64,000 nt of DNA from Pseudomonas sp. PICF141 (GCF_002286815.1 NZ_MUNM01000022.1:57580-121579), one strand, 5' to 3'. Counted from the first letter of the stretch, positions 52,662-61,118 are shown. Notes: generated from the letters alone by a model not told the origin. Program-made: numbers and translations.

Positions 52662-53546
52662 ATGAGGCCAGAAATCGCTGTGCTGGATATACAAGGTCAG
52701 TATCGGGTTTACACGGAGTTCTATCGCGCAGACGCCGCAGAGAAGACCATTATTCTGGTCAACGGATCGATGTCCACGACTGCGTCGTTTGCACAGACCG
52801 TGAAAAACCTTTATCCGCAGTTCAATGTGGTGTGCTACGACCAGCCCTATGCGGGCAAGTCCAAGGCTCACAACCTGCATGAAAAAATGCTGACCAAGGA
52901 AATCGAAGGGCAGATCCTCCTGGAGCTGATCGACCATTTCGCCGCCGAACACGTGCTGTCGTTTTCCTTTGGTGGCGCCGCCACGCTCGTCGCCCTCGCC
53001 CATCGGCCGCGGCGCATCGAGAAGGCTGTGATCAGCTCGTTCTCGCCGGTGATCAACGGGCACATGCGCGACTACCTGGAGCGCGGTGTCGATTACCTCG
53101 GCAGCCGTGACGGTAATCGTGTCGGCCATTTGGTGAACAGCACCATCGGCAAACACTTGCCTTCGCTGTTCAAGCGTTTCAACCACCGTCACGTCAGTTC
53201 GTTGGCCGAACATGAATACGGGCAAATGCACTTTCACATCAGCGACGTGCTCAATAGCGATCGCAACTGCTATCTGAACACGGCAAAGAAAATCAATGTG
53301 CCGGTGCTGTTCATGAACGGCGAATGGGATGAGTACACCGCCGCTGACGATGCCAGGCTGTTCGCCGGCCATGTGCAGCACAGCACCTTCACCACCCTTC
53401 AGGCCACCGGCCACTTTCTGGACATGGAACACAAAACTGCCTGCCAAGACAGCCGTAACGCACTACTGGGCTTCTTGAAACCGGCGCAACACGAAAGCCG
53501 ACCGCGTTACCGCTACGTCCAGGACCACCATGCATTGGCAATCTGA
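52662..53546 (+). CDS. phaG: (R)-3-hydroxydecanoyl-ACP:CoA transacylase PhaG
   Basis: A 294-residue alpha/beta-hydrolase that diverts fatty-acid synthesis intermediates to PHA (or HAA) precursors. The opening MRPEIAVLDIQGQYRVYTEF is the same, as I recall it, in P. putida PhaG. The nucleophile Ser lies in VLSFSFGGAATL; the Asp is in FMNGEWDEYT and the His in QATGHFLDME. ATG 52662 has CAGGAG nine nt upstream. No pha synthase is in the window. Confidence 0.9.
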   Translation: MRPEIAVLDIQGQYRVYTEFYRADAAEKTIILVNGSMSTTASFAQTVKNLYPQFNVVCYDQPYAGKSKAHNLHEKMLTKEIEGQILLELIDHFAAEHVLSFSFGGAATLVALAHRPRRIEKAVISSFSPVINGHMRDYLERGVDYLGSRDGNRVGHLVNSTIGKHLPSLFKRFNHRHVSSLAEHEYGQMHFHISDVLNSDRNCYLNTAKKINVPVLFMNGEWDEYTAADDARLFAGHVQHSTFTTLQATGHFLDMEHKTACQDSRNALLGFLKPAQHESRPRYRYVQDHHALAI

Positions 53547-53551
53547 AACAG

Positions 53552-53605
53552 AGTCATCGCGAGCAAGCCCAGCCCTGTAGGAGCGAGGCTTGCCCGCGAA
53601 TGACC
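53552..53605. repeat. REP pair after phaG
   Basis: Partly degenerate inverted units (GTCATCGCGAGCAAGCCCAG and AGCGAGGCTTGCCCGCGAATG) lie 6 bp after the phaG stop. This is the GCGAGCAGGC family. Confidence 0.65.
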
Positions 53606-53717
53606 GCAATGCGGTCTCTGCTTTCGTTTCCCCCGTGTTCCCCGTGTTAAAGCCATCGCGTGCAAAGAAAAACTTCATTTTCACGCCCACATCTGGTACA
53701 AAGTCAGCCGCTCTGAG

Positions 53718-53790
53718 CGGGTGTCGTATAATGGCATTACTCCAGCTTCCCAAGCTGATAACGAGGGTTCGATTCCCTTCACCCGCTCCA
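53718..53790 (+). tRNA. tRNA-Gly(CCC)
   Basis: A 73-nt tRNA with encoded CCA. The acceptor stem is GCGGGTG/CACCCGC with U73. The anticodon stem-loop is CAGCTTCCCAAGCTG (CCC), and the T arm is GAGGGTTCGATTCCCTT. It reads GGG. It marks the left edge of the accessory-looking segment. Confidence 0.95.
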
Positions 53791-53837
53791 ATCGAATTTT
53801 TGTCTCACGTCAGTTTTTGACGGGGGATGCAGGTAAA

Positions 53838-53868
53838 GAAAACCGGCCTTGATGGCCGGTTTTTTTGT
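53838..53868 (+). terminator. terminator behind tRNA-Gly
   Basis: AAAACCGGCC, a TTGAT loop and GGCCGGTTTTTTT form a strong stem with T tract, 47 bp past the tRNA. Confidence 0.92.
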
Positions 53869-54293
53869 GTCTGGGGTTTGGTGGAATCGGGCTCTGAGAC
53901 GTCCCCCAATATCCGCTGATCGATGAGTAAGTGCGCTCGGGACATTAGCGACTACCCTGAAGTCTGTTAGCGTTTTTTTCGAAAACCCCGGATTTATTAT
54001 CAGATTTCATCAAGCGTTAACATTTTCATAGGGTTTGGGATTCCTCTACGAATAGCTGACAGGAGAACGCCTGGATGTGGCGCTGCAATGCCGAACTCGT
54101 CGGCGCACGACAAGCCCAATGCCGCCATCCAAGCCTTGACGCCACCATCCCAACATGCTAGCGAATGCTATACTTCCTACGAATTGCATCAAGCGTGCAA
54201 CGTTCCCCACGTGCACAGACATCGACTGCAAATCTCGGTTAAAGGCTGCAGGACAAAGGAGGTCTGCAGCCGACACGAGATGGGAGGTGTGGC
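53869..54293. other. 425-bp region before the membrane stress protein gene
   Basis: This holds the CTATACT element at 54168-54174 and, near the gene, a hairpin (54244-54271) whose loop contains AAAGGAGGT. A mini-frame ATGGGAGGTGTGGCATGA (MGGVA) starts at 54280 and its stop overlaps the gene's ATG. A 69-codon frame from 54088 ends at the same stop. No conserved gene was recognised. Confidence 0.55.
54168..54174 (+). promoter_or_regulatory. sigma-S-type -10 element, CTATACT, preceded by TG
   Basis: TGCTATACTT is an extended -10 of the stationary-phase sigma factor type, about 120 bp upstream of the membrane protein gene. The same heptamer is before the cox operon and before the gene at 60303. 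Confidence 0.55.
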
Positions 54294-54854
54294 ATGAATC
54301 GGCACTATTACATCAGTGAAAATCTCGATGATCTCGAGGCCGTTGAAAATGAACTGGAAGCCAACGGCATCAATACCGAACAAATTCATGTGCTCAGTGA
54401 ACAAGTTGCCGAGGTTGAAGAACATCACCTCCACGAGGTCAACTCGTTAATGAAACAGGACGCTGTTCACTCTGGCGAGATTGGTGCGCTGATCGGCTTG
54501 CCGCTCGCGGCGCTGGTCCTGGGCGGCGCCTATTGGCTGGGTTGGACTGAATCCGCCGCAGGCTGGGTACCTTTTATCTTCCTGGCCATTGTCATATTTG
54601 GCTTCTGCATCTGGGAAGGCGGCTTTTTTGGTTTCCAGGTGCCGAATGCTCATTTCCGCAATTTCAAACAGATGGTAGAAGAGGGAAAACATATCTTCTT
54701 CGTGGATGTTGAACCGGATCAGGAACCGGTATTGAACCGGGTCATCGAACATCATCCAGCGCTGACGATTGCCGGCACGGGAACGGCAGCCCCCCACTGG
54801 ACAGTGGCCTGGCAGCACAAATGGCATCAGTTCAAGCGAGTGATATCCGGTTAG
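54294..54854 (+). CDS. membrane protein of unknown function, stress-protein-like N-terminus
   Basis: A 186-residue protein. Residues 1-55 (NRHYYISENLDDLEAVENEL then QIHVLSEQ) resemble the N-terminal alpha/beta fold of general-stress-type proteins. It has two membrane helices (about 64-83, IGALIGLPLAALVLGGAYWL, and 90-108, AAGWVPFIFLAIVIFGF) and a soluble tail. It is convergent with the cox operon, 31 bp away. No enzymatic motif is visible. A TGTGGC ribosome region is weak, but GGGAGGTG lies within 15 nt of the ATG. Confidence 0.7.
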   Translation: MNRHYYISENLDDLEAVENELEANGINTEQIHVLSEQVAEVEEHHLHEVNSLMKQDAVHSGEIGALIGLPLAALVLGGAYWLGWTESAAGWVPFIFLAIVIFGFCIWEGGFFGFQVPNAHFRNFKQMVEEGKHIFFVDVEPDQEPVLNRVIEHHPALTIAGTGTAAPHWTVAWQHKWHQFKRVISG

Positions 54855-54885
54855 CCCGAAAGATTCAAGGCCAACCGGAAGCTGC

Positions 54886-55203
54886 CTATTGGCCGAAGGA
54901 AATGACCCGGCTGAGGAACACATAATCTGCTTCGGAGGCCATCAGTCCGACGAGCACCAGCAAACTCAACGGTGGCACCAATATGGCGTAGACCATGGCC
55001 AACCGTTCCCAAGCCATGTGCATGAAAATGGAGACAATCAAACCTGCCTTCAACAACATGAAAATGATAATCAGGGACCACCGCAGGTAACCCTGAAAGT
55101 GAAAATAGTCGACGAGATACGACAGCGTGCTGAGGACAAACAACAGCCCCCAGATCTTAAGATACAAACTGATTGGATGTTGCTGACCCTGAGCATGTGC
55201 CAT
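54886..55203 (-). CDS. cytochrome oxidase subunit IV family protein
   Basis: A 105-residue membrane protein with three helices: residues 17-35 (LKIWGLLFVLSTLSYLV), 45-63 (RWSLIIIFMLLKAGLIVSI) and 75-93. FMHMAWERLAMVYAI is typical of the CyoD/CtaF small subunit. ATG 55203 (MAHAQGQQHP) is chosen because GAGGAG lies 10 nt upstream; ATG 55224 has no such site. Last gene of the oxidase operon, 14 bp after subunit III. Confidence 0.82.
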   Translation of the reverse strand: MAHAQGQQHPISLYLKIWGLLFVLSTLSYLVDYFHFQGYLRWSLIIIFMLLKAGLIVSIFMHMAWERLAMVYAILVPPLSLLVLVGLMASEADYVFLSRVISFGQ

Positions 55204-55217
55204 CACCAAGTGCTCCT

Positions 55218-55928
55218 CTACCATAAATAGAAGAAAGCAAAAATAAACACCCACACCAAATCCACGAAGTGCCAGTAGAGCCCGGCTATCTCGACGTTAT
55301 GATAGTTTCCGGAGCGCTCATAATCCCCTCGCAATACTTTCATCGCCACAATGCTGAGGTATAGGGCGCCGATTGACACATGCAGGCCGTGGAAACCGGT
55401 AATCATGAAAAAGCTGGCTCCAAATTGCGCCGCCCCCATCGGATTGCCCCACGGACGCACCCCTTCTGCGATGAGCTTGCTCCATTCAAATGCCTGCATA
55501 CCGACGAAAGTCACACCCAAGGCAGCGGTCGCCAGCATCAGGGCAGCTGTTTTCGCGCGATTACGGCGATAGGCGAAATTAACGGCCATGGCCATGGTGC
55601 CGCTGCTACTGATCAGCACGAAGGTCATGATGGCGATCAGAATAAGCGGGATTTCTTTACCAGCAATCGTCAAGGCGAACACTTCACTGGGGTTTGGCCA
55701 AGCGGTGGTGATGGTCATGCGTACCGACATGTAGCCGGTCAAAAAACAGGTAAAGATAAACGTATCGCTGAGCAGGAATATCCACATCATCGCCTTGCCC
55801 CAGTGGACCTGCTTGAAAGCTTCCTTGTCCGAGGCCCAGTCGCTGACGATGCCCTGCCAGCCTGGTGGCGACATGACGGGGGAATTGGATGAATCGGACT
55901 CGCCGGGGGTGAGCGGGTGCGTTGCCAT
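55218..55928 (-). CDS. cytochrome c oxidase subunit III family protein
   Basis: A 236-residue membrane protein with five to six helices, read as the COX3 family. WIFLLSDTFIFTCFLTGYMS is the first conserved helix, GVTFVGMQAFEWSKLI carries the Glu region, GASFFMITGFHGLHVSIGAL the His motif, and YWHFVDLVWVFIFAFFYLW the C-terminus. Subunit III stabilises the catalytic core. It is the fourth gene of the operon. The next upstream gene is a second subunit III-like protein. Confidence 0.87.
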   Translation of the reverse strand: MATHPLTPGESDSSNSPVMSPPGWQGIVSDWASDKEAFKQVHWGKAMMWIFLLSDTFIFTCFLTGYMSVRMTITTAWPNPSEVFALTIAGKEIPLILIAIMTFVLISSSGTMAMAVNFAYRRNRAKTAALMLATAALGVTFVGMQAFEWSKLIAEGVRPWGNPMGAAQFGASFFMITGFHGLHVSIGALYLSIVAMKVLRGDYERSGNYHNVEIAGLYWHFVDLVWVFIFAFFYLW

Positions 55929-55934
55929 GGCTTT

Positions 55935-56627
55935 TCACCTCAGGCCGCAGAATCTGGCGATGGCTTCATAGGTTTGCGGCGTGCTGGCCAATAAAGCGAA
56001 CAGCACGAACCAAAGACCCAACAAGTAATGCCAATAGAGGGTACAGAGCTCTACGCTGGCGCTGAGTTGCGCCAAGGGCACGCGATGCAGGAATTTAGCG
56101 ACGATGATGCTCCAGGCTATCAGCCCGCCCAGCAGATGAAGCCCATGCAGGCCGGTCAACAAGTAGAAGAAACTGTTAGCCGGATTGCTGGCGATAAAGT
56201 AGCCCCAGGCGACAAACTGCTGCCAGACCCACAGTTGCCCTATCAGAAAGGCAATCGCAAATACGCCCCCCAATGCAAATCCAATGGCCGTTGCGCCCAG
56301 TCGAGCCTGCCGGGCAGCCATACGCGACCACTGCAGTGCAATGCAACTGAAGACCAGAAAAGCCGAATTCAGCCATAGCTGCCAGAGATCGGCTAACGGT
56401 GCCAAGGGGTCTGTCAGGGGGAGCCAGTCAGCCATTTGCGAACGGGCAATGAAGGCGAAAAGAAAGAGAAAGAACAACGAACTCACCACGACCAGAAACA
56501 AGCGCAGGCCCACTTTTGCGGTATGGCTTCTAGCGGAAGCCTCGGCGGCCTGAATACCGTCAGGATCGTGGTTCCAACTGCCGCCTGGGTCAGCACCGTC
56601 GGCGGTTCTCAATAGCAGCCTTTTCAT
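55935..56627 (-). CDS. second subunit III-like heme-copper oxidase protein
   Basis: A 230-residue membrane protein with five helices and an N-terminal cytoplasmic extension of about 35 residues. LLTGLHGLHLLGGLIAWSI and CTLYWHYLLGLWFVLFALL are subunit III hallmarks. Its N-terminal half is divergent from the 55218 protein. Two subunit III homologues in one operon is unusual. It overlaps the ctaD stop codon by 4 nt (ATGA) and lies 6 bp from the next gene. Confidence 0.82.
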   Translation of the reverse strand: MKRLLLRTADGADPGGSWNHDPDGIQAAEASARSHTAKVGLRLFLVVVSSLFFLFLFAFIARSQMADWLPLTDPLAPLADLWQLWLNSAFLVFSCIALQWSRMAARQARLGATAIGFALGGVFAIAFLIGQLWVWQQFVAWGYFIASNPANSFFYLLTGLHGLHLLGGLIAWSIIVAKFLHRVPLAQLSASVELCTLYWHYLLGLWFVLFALLASTPQTYEAIARFCGLR

Positions 56628-58399
56628 GTTTTAACGTCCGCTATTCTGGCTTCGGCACTCTGTTGCCGCATCTGCTCCAGCTCCTCGGCGGAGACCGTTT
56701 GCGGAACGAAGTCCTGCTCTATCCCCGGCACACTGTAGTCATAGGCCCACCGATGCACGACCGGCAACTTCGCTCCCCAGTTACCGTGTATCGGCGGTGT
56801 GTTCGGCGTTTGCCATTCCAGACTCGCCGCTCCCCACGGGTTACTGCCTGCGGGCTTACCCTTGAATGCACTCCAGGCCAGGTTGAACAGGAACAGCAAC
56901 TGCGCAACGCCAACGGTCAATGCGACTACCGTGATAAAGGCATTCAACTCTTGCGCCGACTGCGGGATGAACGCGTAGTTTTCAAAGGCGTAGTAACGAC
57001 GCGGCATACCCTGAAAACCCAGGTAGTGCATGGGGAAGAAGATGGCGTAGGTACCCAGAAAGGTTATCCAGAAATGCAACTTGCCCAGGGTGTCGTTCAA
57101 CATGCGCCCGGTGACTTTCGGGAACCAATGATAAATGCCGCCGAACACCACCAATACCGGTGCGACCCCCATGACCATATGGAAATGGGCAACGACGAAA
57201 TAAGTGTCCGAGAGCGGAATATCCACGATCACATTGCCGAGAAACAATCCGGTCAGACCGCCGACCAGGAATGTGACGATAAAGGCCAGGGCAAACAGCA
57301 TCGGTACGGTCAGATGGATGTCGCCCCGCCACAGGGTCAGCACCCAGTTATAGACTTTCAGTGCGGTCGGCACCGCGATGATCAAGGTGGTGACGGCGAA
57401 GAAAAAGCCAAAGTAGGGGTTCATCCCACTGACATACATATGGTGCGCCCAGACCACAAAGCTGAGTGCGCCAATTGCAATAATGGCCCACACCATCATT
57501 CGGTAGCCGAAGATATTTTTACGCGCATGCGTGCTGATCAAGTCGGAGACCAGACCAAACGCAGGAAGAGCCACGATGTAGACTTCCGGATGACCGAAGA
57601 ACCAGAACAGGTGCTGGAACAGTATCGGGCTGCCACCCTGGTGATCGATCTGCTGCCCCAGCGAGATCATCGACGGCATAAAGAAGCTGGTGCCCAACAA
57701 TTTGTCGAACAGCATCATCACTGCACTGACGAACAACGCCGGGAAAGCCAGCAAAGCCATGATCGAGGCCATGAAGATTCCCCATACGGAGAGCGGCATG
57801 CGAAATAAGGTCATGCCGTGCGTGCGCGCCTGCAACACCGTGGTGACGTAGTTCAGCCCGCCCATGGTGGCTGCAACAATAAAAATAGCCAGCGAGACGA
57901 GCATCAGGACGATGCCCCACTCGACCCCCGGTGTTCCCTGAGAAATGGACTGTGGCGGATAAAGCGTCCAGCCCGAACCGGTGGGACCGCCGGGGACAAA
58001 GAAACTGGAGAGCAATATCACTACCGCAAGCAGGTAGAACCAGTAACTCAGCATGTTGACATAGGGGAAGACCATGTCGCGGGCGCCCACCATCAGCGGG
58101 ATCAGATAGTTGCCGAAGCCCCCCAGAAACAAGGCCGTGAGCAAATAAATGACCATGATCATGCCGTGCATGGTCATCGCCTGATAGTAAGCACTGGCGT
58201 CCATGAATTCCAAAGCGCCGGGAAAGCCAAGTTGTATACGCATCAAACCGGACAACACCACGGCGATAACGCCCACGAATATAGCCGTCAAGGAATATTG
58301 AATGGCGATGACCTTGTGGTCCTGACTCCAGATATATTTGGTCAGGAAGCTTTTAGGCTCGTGGAGTGTTTCTGTTTCGGCTTGCTCCGCATAGGCCAT
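56624..58399 (-). CDS. ctaD: aa3-type cytochrome c oxidase subunit I
   Basis: A 591-residue heme-copper oxidase catalytic subunit, 12 helices. Heme and CuB ligands lie in QAMTMHGMIMVIYLL, FWFFGHPEVYIVALPAFG (His-Pro-Glu-Val-Tyr, with the D-channel Glu and cross-link Tyr of type A1 oxidases), WAHHMYVSG and YFVVAHFHMVMGVAPV. ATG 58399 follows GGAGG. It pumps protons and reduces oxygen to water. Second gene of the operon, 49 bp after subunit II. Confidence 0.94.
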   Translation of the reverse strand: MAYAEQAETETLHEPKSFLTKYIWSQDHKVIAIQYSLTAIFVGVIAVVLSGLMRIQLGFPGALEFMDASAYYQAMTMHGMIMVIYLLTALFLGGFGNYLIPLMVGARDMVFPYVNMLSYWFYLLAVVILLSSFFVPGGPTGSGWTLYPPQSISQGTPGVEWGIVLMLVSLAIFIVAATMGGLNYVTTVLQARTHGMTLFRMPLSVWGIFMASIMALLAFPALFVSAVMMLFDKLLGTSFFMPSMISLGQQIDHQGGSPILFQHLFWFFGHPEVYIVALPAFGLVSDLISTHARKNIFGYRMMVWAIIAIGALSFVVWAHHMYVSGMNPYFGFFFAVTTLIIAVPTALKVYNWVLTLWRGDIHLTVPMLFALAFIVTFLVGGLTGLFLGNVIVDIPLSDTYFVVAHFHMVMGVAPVLVVFGGIYHWFPKVTGRMLNDTLGKLHFWITFLGTYAIFFPMHYLGFQGMPRRYYAFENYAFIPQSAQELNAFITVVALTVGVAQLLFLFNLAWSAFKGKPAGSNPWGAASLEWQTPNTPPIHGNWGAKLPVVHRWAYDYSVPGIEQDFVPQTVSAEELEQMRQQSAEARIADVKT

Positions 58400-58448
58400 C
58401 ACGTCATCCTCCGGTTCGAAGTTTCGGTGCATTCCTGGCGACTTACGG

Positions 58449-59915
58449 TTACTTCCCTGGCTCCGCCTTGCTCGCATCAGCGTCGGCATTCGCTTTGGAT
58501 TTGATAAAAGCGATCAGTGCCTTCAACTCCTTCTCATTCGGAGCATAGGCCGGCATGACGGCTGCATAGCCTTTGACCAGTCTGGCGCCGGGATCAAGAA
58601 TCGATTCCTCTAGATAACCCTCATCGACCTTGATACTCGTTCCGTCGGAAAGGGTTTCGGTCTCGTCAAACAGGCCTTGCCAGCTGGGGCCGACCCCCTT
58701 GCTGCCATCGACACTGTGGCAGGCCAGACAGCCGAGCGACTCGGCCAGCCGCTGCCCCTGCGTCGCCAAGTCGTCACCTCTGTCCAGCTTTTCGCTGGCA
58801 GAAGGTCCTTGCTGTGCAACACCGAGAGATTTGATCAGGGCGACGATAGCGTCCAGTTCATCTTCAGTGAGAGTATAGGCCACCATCACTGGCGGGTAGC
58901 CCTGTACCAGTCGGGCCTTCGGATCGAGGATCGACTCTTTCAGGTAGGCCTCATCGACCAGCGCACTGGTGCCATCGGCAAACTGTTCGGTGCGACCATA
59001 CAGCCCCTTCCATCCCGGACCGAGACGGGTACTGCCATCCTGGCTATGGCAGGCACTGCAGCCGTATGTTTCGACCAACGCGCGACCTTTTTCCAGCACA
59101 CTGTCCTGACTGGGTTTGGCCGCTGTCGCTAATGTCTGCGCAAAAGTCGGTTGGCTGTTCAGCCATTGATCGAAGGCGCCCTGCTCTTCCACGATCATTT
59201 GACCGCGCATGTTGTAATGTCCGACACCACAAAACTCAGCACACAGAATTTCATACTTGCCGGTTTGAGTCGGTGTAAACCAAAAGTACGACACCATTCC
59301 CGGCACCATGTCCATCTTGCTGCGAATTTGCGGGATATAAAAATTGTGCAGTACATCTTTAGAGCGCAGTAAAACTTTTACTGGCTGATCGAGCGGAAGG
59401 CGAACTTCATTGTTTTTTATAAGCACATCGTCCTGACCAACAGGGTCTTTTGGATCCAGGCCAAGGGGATTGGTGAATTCAACAAATTTGATATCCGATT
59501 TACCCAGCTTGCCGTCCCGGCCGGGAAAACGAAAGGCCCACTGCCACTGTTGGGCGACCACTTCAAGTTCATAAGCATTTTTCGGCACCCGGATAAAGTC
59601 ATTGTAAACAATCAGGCCTGGCGCCAACATCGCGGCAATACCTATCGAGGTCACGATAATCAACCATGTTTCCAGTTTTTTACTTTCTGGTTGATAGTGC
59701 GCCTTGGCCCCCTCCTTGTGACGATAACGCATGACGGCTACCGCCATAAAGACCGTGATGGCGATGAAAAATACTCCACTGATAATCAGGGTGATGAACA
59801 GAGTGGCATCTATAGACCCCCAGTTGGAAGCTGCCGGGGTCGCCTGCCAAGGCGCTATTAGATGGAACAATACGGATGCAATAACGATTAGTATCAGGAT
59901 AATTGCTATTGCCAT
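58449..59915 (-). CDS. ctaC: cytochrome c oxidase subunit II with two fused haem c domains
   Basis: A 488-residue subunit II. Three hydrophobic stretches (2-22, 38-60, 83-104) are followed by the cupredoxin domain: VLHNFYIPQ His, then CuA ligands in CAEFCGVGHYNMRGQM. The C-terminal part adds two class I cytochrome c domains, with heme motifs CSACH and CLACH and Met ligands in PPVMVAYTL and AAVMPAYAP. This makes a ccaa3-type enzyme able to take electrons directly from soluble donors. First gene of the operon. Confidence 0.93.
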   Translation of the reverse strand: MAIAIILILIVIASVLFHLIAPWQATPAASNWGSIDATLFITLIISGVFFIAITVFMAVAVMRYRHKEGAKAHYQPESKKLETWLIIVTSIGIAAMLAPGLIVYNDFIRVPKNAYELEVVAQQWQWAFRFPGRDGKLGKSDIKFVEFTNPLGLDPKDPVGQDDVLIKNNEVRLPLDQPVKVLLRSKDVLHNFYIPQIRSKMDMVPGMVSYFWFTPTQTGKYEILCAEFCGVGHYNMRGQMIVEEQGAFDQWLNSQPTFAQTLATAAKPSQDSVLEKGRALVETYGCSACHSQDGSTRLGPGWKGLYGRTEQFADGTSALVDEAYLKESILDPKARLVQGYPPVMVAYTLTEDELDAIVALIKSLGVAQQGPSASEKLDRGDDLATQGQRLAESLGCLACHSVDGSKGVGPSWQGLFDETETLSDGTSIKVDEGYLEESILDPGARLVKGYAAVMPAYAPNEKELKALIAFIKSKANADADASKAEPGK

Positions 59916-60022
59916 TTTCTGTTCATCCTATTCCTGTTGTTCACTGGTTATGCAAACGCATCGCCACTGACGTCCAAGCAGGGCAGAAAATACCGTCCCA
60001 TTCGGCGGTAAAGTCAGCACGA

Positions 60023-60029
60023 AGTATAG
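60023..60029 (-). promoter_or_regulatory. sigma-S-type -10 element upstream of ctaC
   Basis: Minus-strand CTATACT (AGTATAG on plus), with TGCA just before it. Distance to the ctaC start is about 108 nt. Confidence 0.5.
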
Positions 60030-60195
60030 TGCATGGATGGAACAAGTGCTTTTTTGAACAACCTGATACAGGGACATTCCAACGAACATTAGTTAATCGT
60101 TTAAAGCAATTCGCTACATACAACTATGGATATTCGGCATTACGTTTCTATGGACTAAACGGGCGTAGCGGACAGCAAGCGAGATCAGGGGCCAG

Positions 60196-60202
60196 CTATA
60201 CT
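60196..60202 (+). promoter_or_regulatory. sigma-S-type -10 element upstream of the 60303 gene
   Basis: Plus-strand CTATACT, about 100 bp before ATG 60303. The same heptamer as at 54168 and 60023. Confidence 0.5.
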
Positions 60203-60302
60203 CAACCCTGATGACGGGATCACAGAACGAGCCAAAAAAGCGGATGGTTTGACAAGACACGAGCGCTACACAATCCCAGCAGTCCACGACGGAGGTTTCG
60301 TC

Positions 60303-60638
60303 ATGAGCAACCTGACGATCAAAGGCTGGTGCAAAGCCAGCGGTGAGCAAAAGTCCAGCCAAATAGGTGAGATCAGCTTTGATGTCGATGGCCCCCTCCA
60401 CCTGCGTCTGGAGGAAGCCGAAGAACACCTGCAGAAAACCCATGAGCCCGAAACCATGGTCGATGTCGACATGAATTCATTGGATTTGAACTTGCCGGAG
60501 GGATACGGCCCCTTGTCCGACTGCAAAATGCGCGTGTACTTACAGCACGAGCGCGGTCAATTCCATTTGGTCGGGCATCAAGCCAAGGATGGAAGCTTGA
60601 TCTATTCCAACGCGGTTTTGATTGATCAGCTGATTTAG
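60303..60638 (+). CDS. hypothetical protein, 111 residues
   Basis: A soluble protein with no signal peptide, helix or recognisable motif. Segments of note are MSNLTIKGWCKASGE, DVDGPLHLRLEEAEEHLQKT and a tail AKDGSLIYSNAVLIDQLI. Acidic overall. ATG 60303 follows GACGGAGG, a good ribosome site; a longer in-frame version from 60249 has none. It is divergent from the cox operon and carries a sigma-S-like -10 box, so it may be a stationary-phase protein. Not recognised. Confidence 0.65.
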   Translation: MSNLTIKGWCKASGEQKSSQIGEISFDVDGPLHLRLEEAEEHLQKTHEPETMVDVDMNSLDLNLPEGYGPLSDCKMRVYLQHERGQFHLVGHQAKDGSLIYSNAVLIDQLI

Positions 60639-60699
60639 AAGCTAGATTGGTTTTCCTTCAGGTTCGATTGCCCGCTGCCCGCGCCAATGCAGAAAAATC

Positions 60700-60729
60700 A
60701 AAAACCGGTCCGAAGTGACCGGTTTTTTA
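60700..60729 (+). terminator. terminator behind the 60303 gene
   Basis: AAAAACCGGTC, loop CGAAGT, GACCGGTTTTTTAT form a stem of 8 to 9 bp with T tract, 61 bp past the stop codon. Confidence 0.85.
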
Positions 60730-60882
60730 TGCATGAAATTGATCTCCCTCGCTCTTCAGCACCTCGGCAAAACCCTGCAATACAGAGAGCCGGCCCTTTC
60801 CCGAGCCATCGCAAAATGCCCTCCTAGACTCATTTCATGTCGCTAACACATCGGCCTCCGGATGGCATCGGTGGTTATAGTG

Positions 60883-60913
60883 TTGATTAATGAATTTCAG
60901 TAGGTATAGTACC
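60883..60913 (+). promoter_or_regulatory. hicA promoter and overlapping palindromic operator
   Basis: TTGATT (60883) and TATAGT (60905) are 16 nt apart. The palindrome GGTATAGTACC (60903-60913) overlays the -10 box, as expected for autorepression by HicB or HicAB. Confidence 0.6.
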
Positions 60914-60938
60914 CACAAGCACACCACAGGGAGGTGAT

Positions 60939-61118
60939 GTGAATAGCCGTTTTTTGATAAGCCAAATCGTTGCAGATGGCTGGTATCTGGTACGAATCAA
61001 GGGTAGCCATCACCATTTCAAGCATCCGACCAAACCAGGGCTGGTAACGGTTCCTCATCCAAAAAAGGATCTGCTGAAAAAAACAGCCATCAGTATTTTG
61101 CAACAGGCGCTGCTCTGA
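60939..61118 (+). CDS. hicA: HicA-family mRNA interferase toxin
   Basis: A 59-residue toxin in the double-stranded RNA-binding-like HicA fold: NSRFLISQIVADGWYLVRIK, then the catalytic GSHHHFKHP (His in GSHH) and LVTVPHPKKDLLKKT. The start is GTG 60939 with GGGAGG just upstream; its short length and GTG start make it easy to miss. The antitoxin gene hicB follows 36 bp downstream. It cuts mRNAs when free of HicB. Codon use is lower in GC than the chromosome, which suggests transfer. Confidence 0.9.
   Translation: MNSRFLISQIVADGWYLVRIKGSHHHFKHPTKPGLVTVPHPKKDLLKKTAISILQQALL

Larger units (their letters stand above)
59916..60302. other. 387-bp divergent region, cox operon / 60303 gene
   Basis: Minus-strand CTATACT element at 60023-60029, about 110 bp before ctaC, and plus-strand CTATACT at 60196-60202, about 100 bp before the 60303 gene. 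Otherwise low in GC and without a visible reading frame. Confidence 0.6.
60639..60938. other. 300-bp gap holding a terminator and the hicA promoter
   Basis: The terminator at 60700-60729 and promoter and operator at 60883-60913 are listed separately. Nothing else was recognised. Confidence 0.6.

Noticed and set aside
54088..54297. 69-codon frame ending on the start codon of the 54294 gene
   Set aside because: Composition is unlike a folded protein and the start lacks a ribosome site. Only its last few codons (the MGGVA mini-frame) are of interest.
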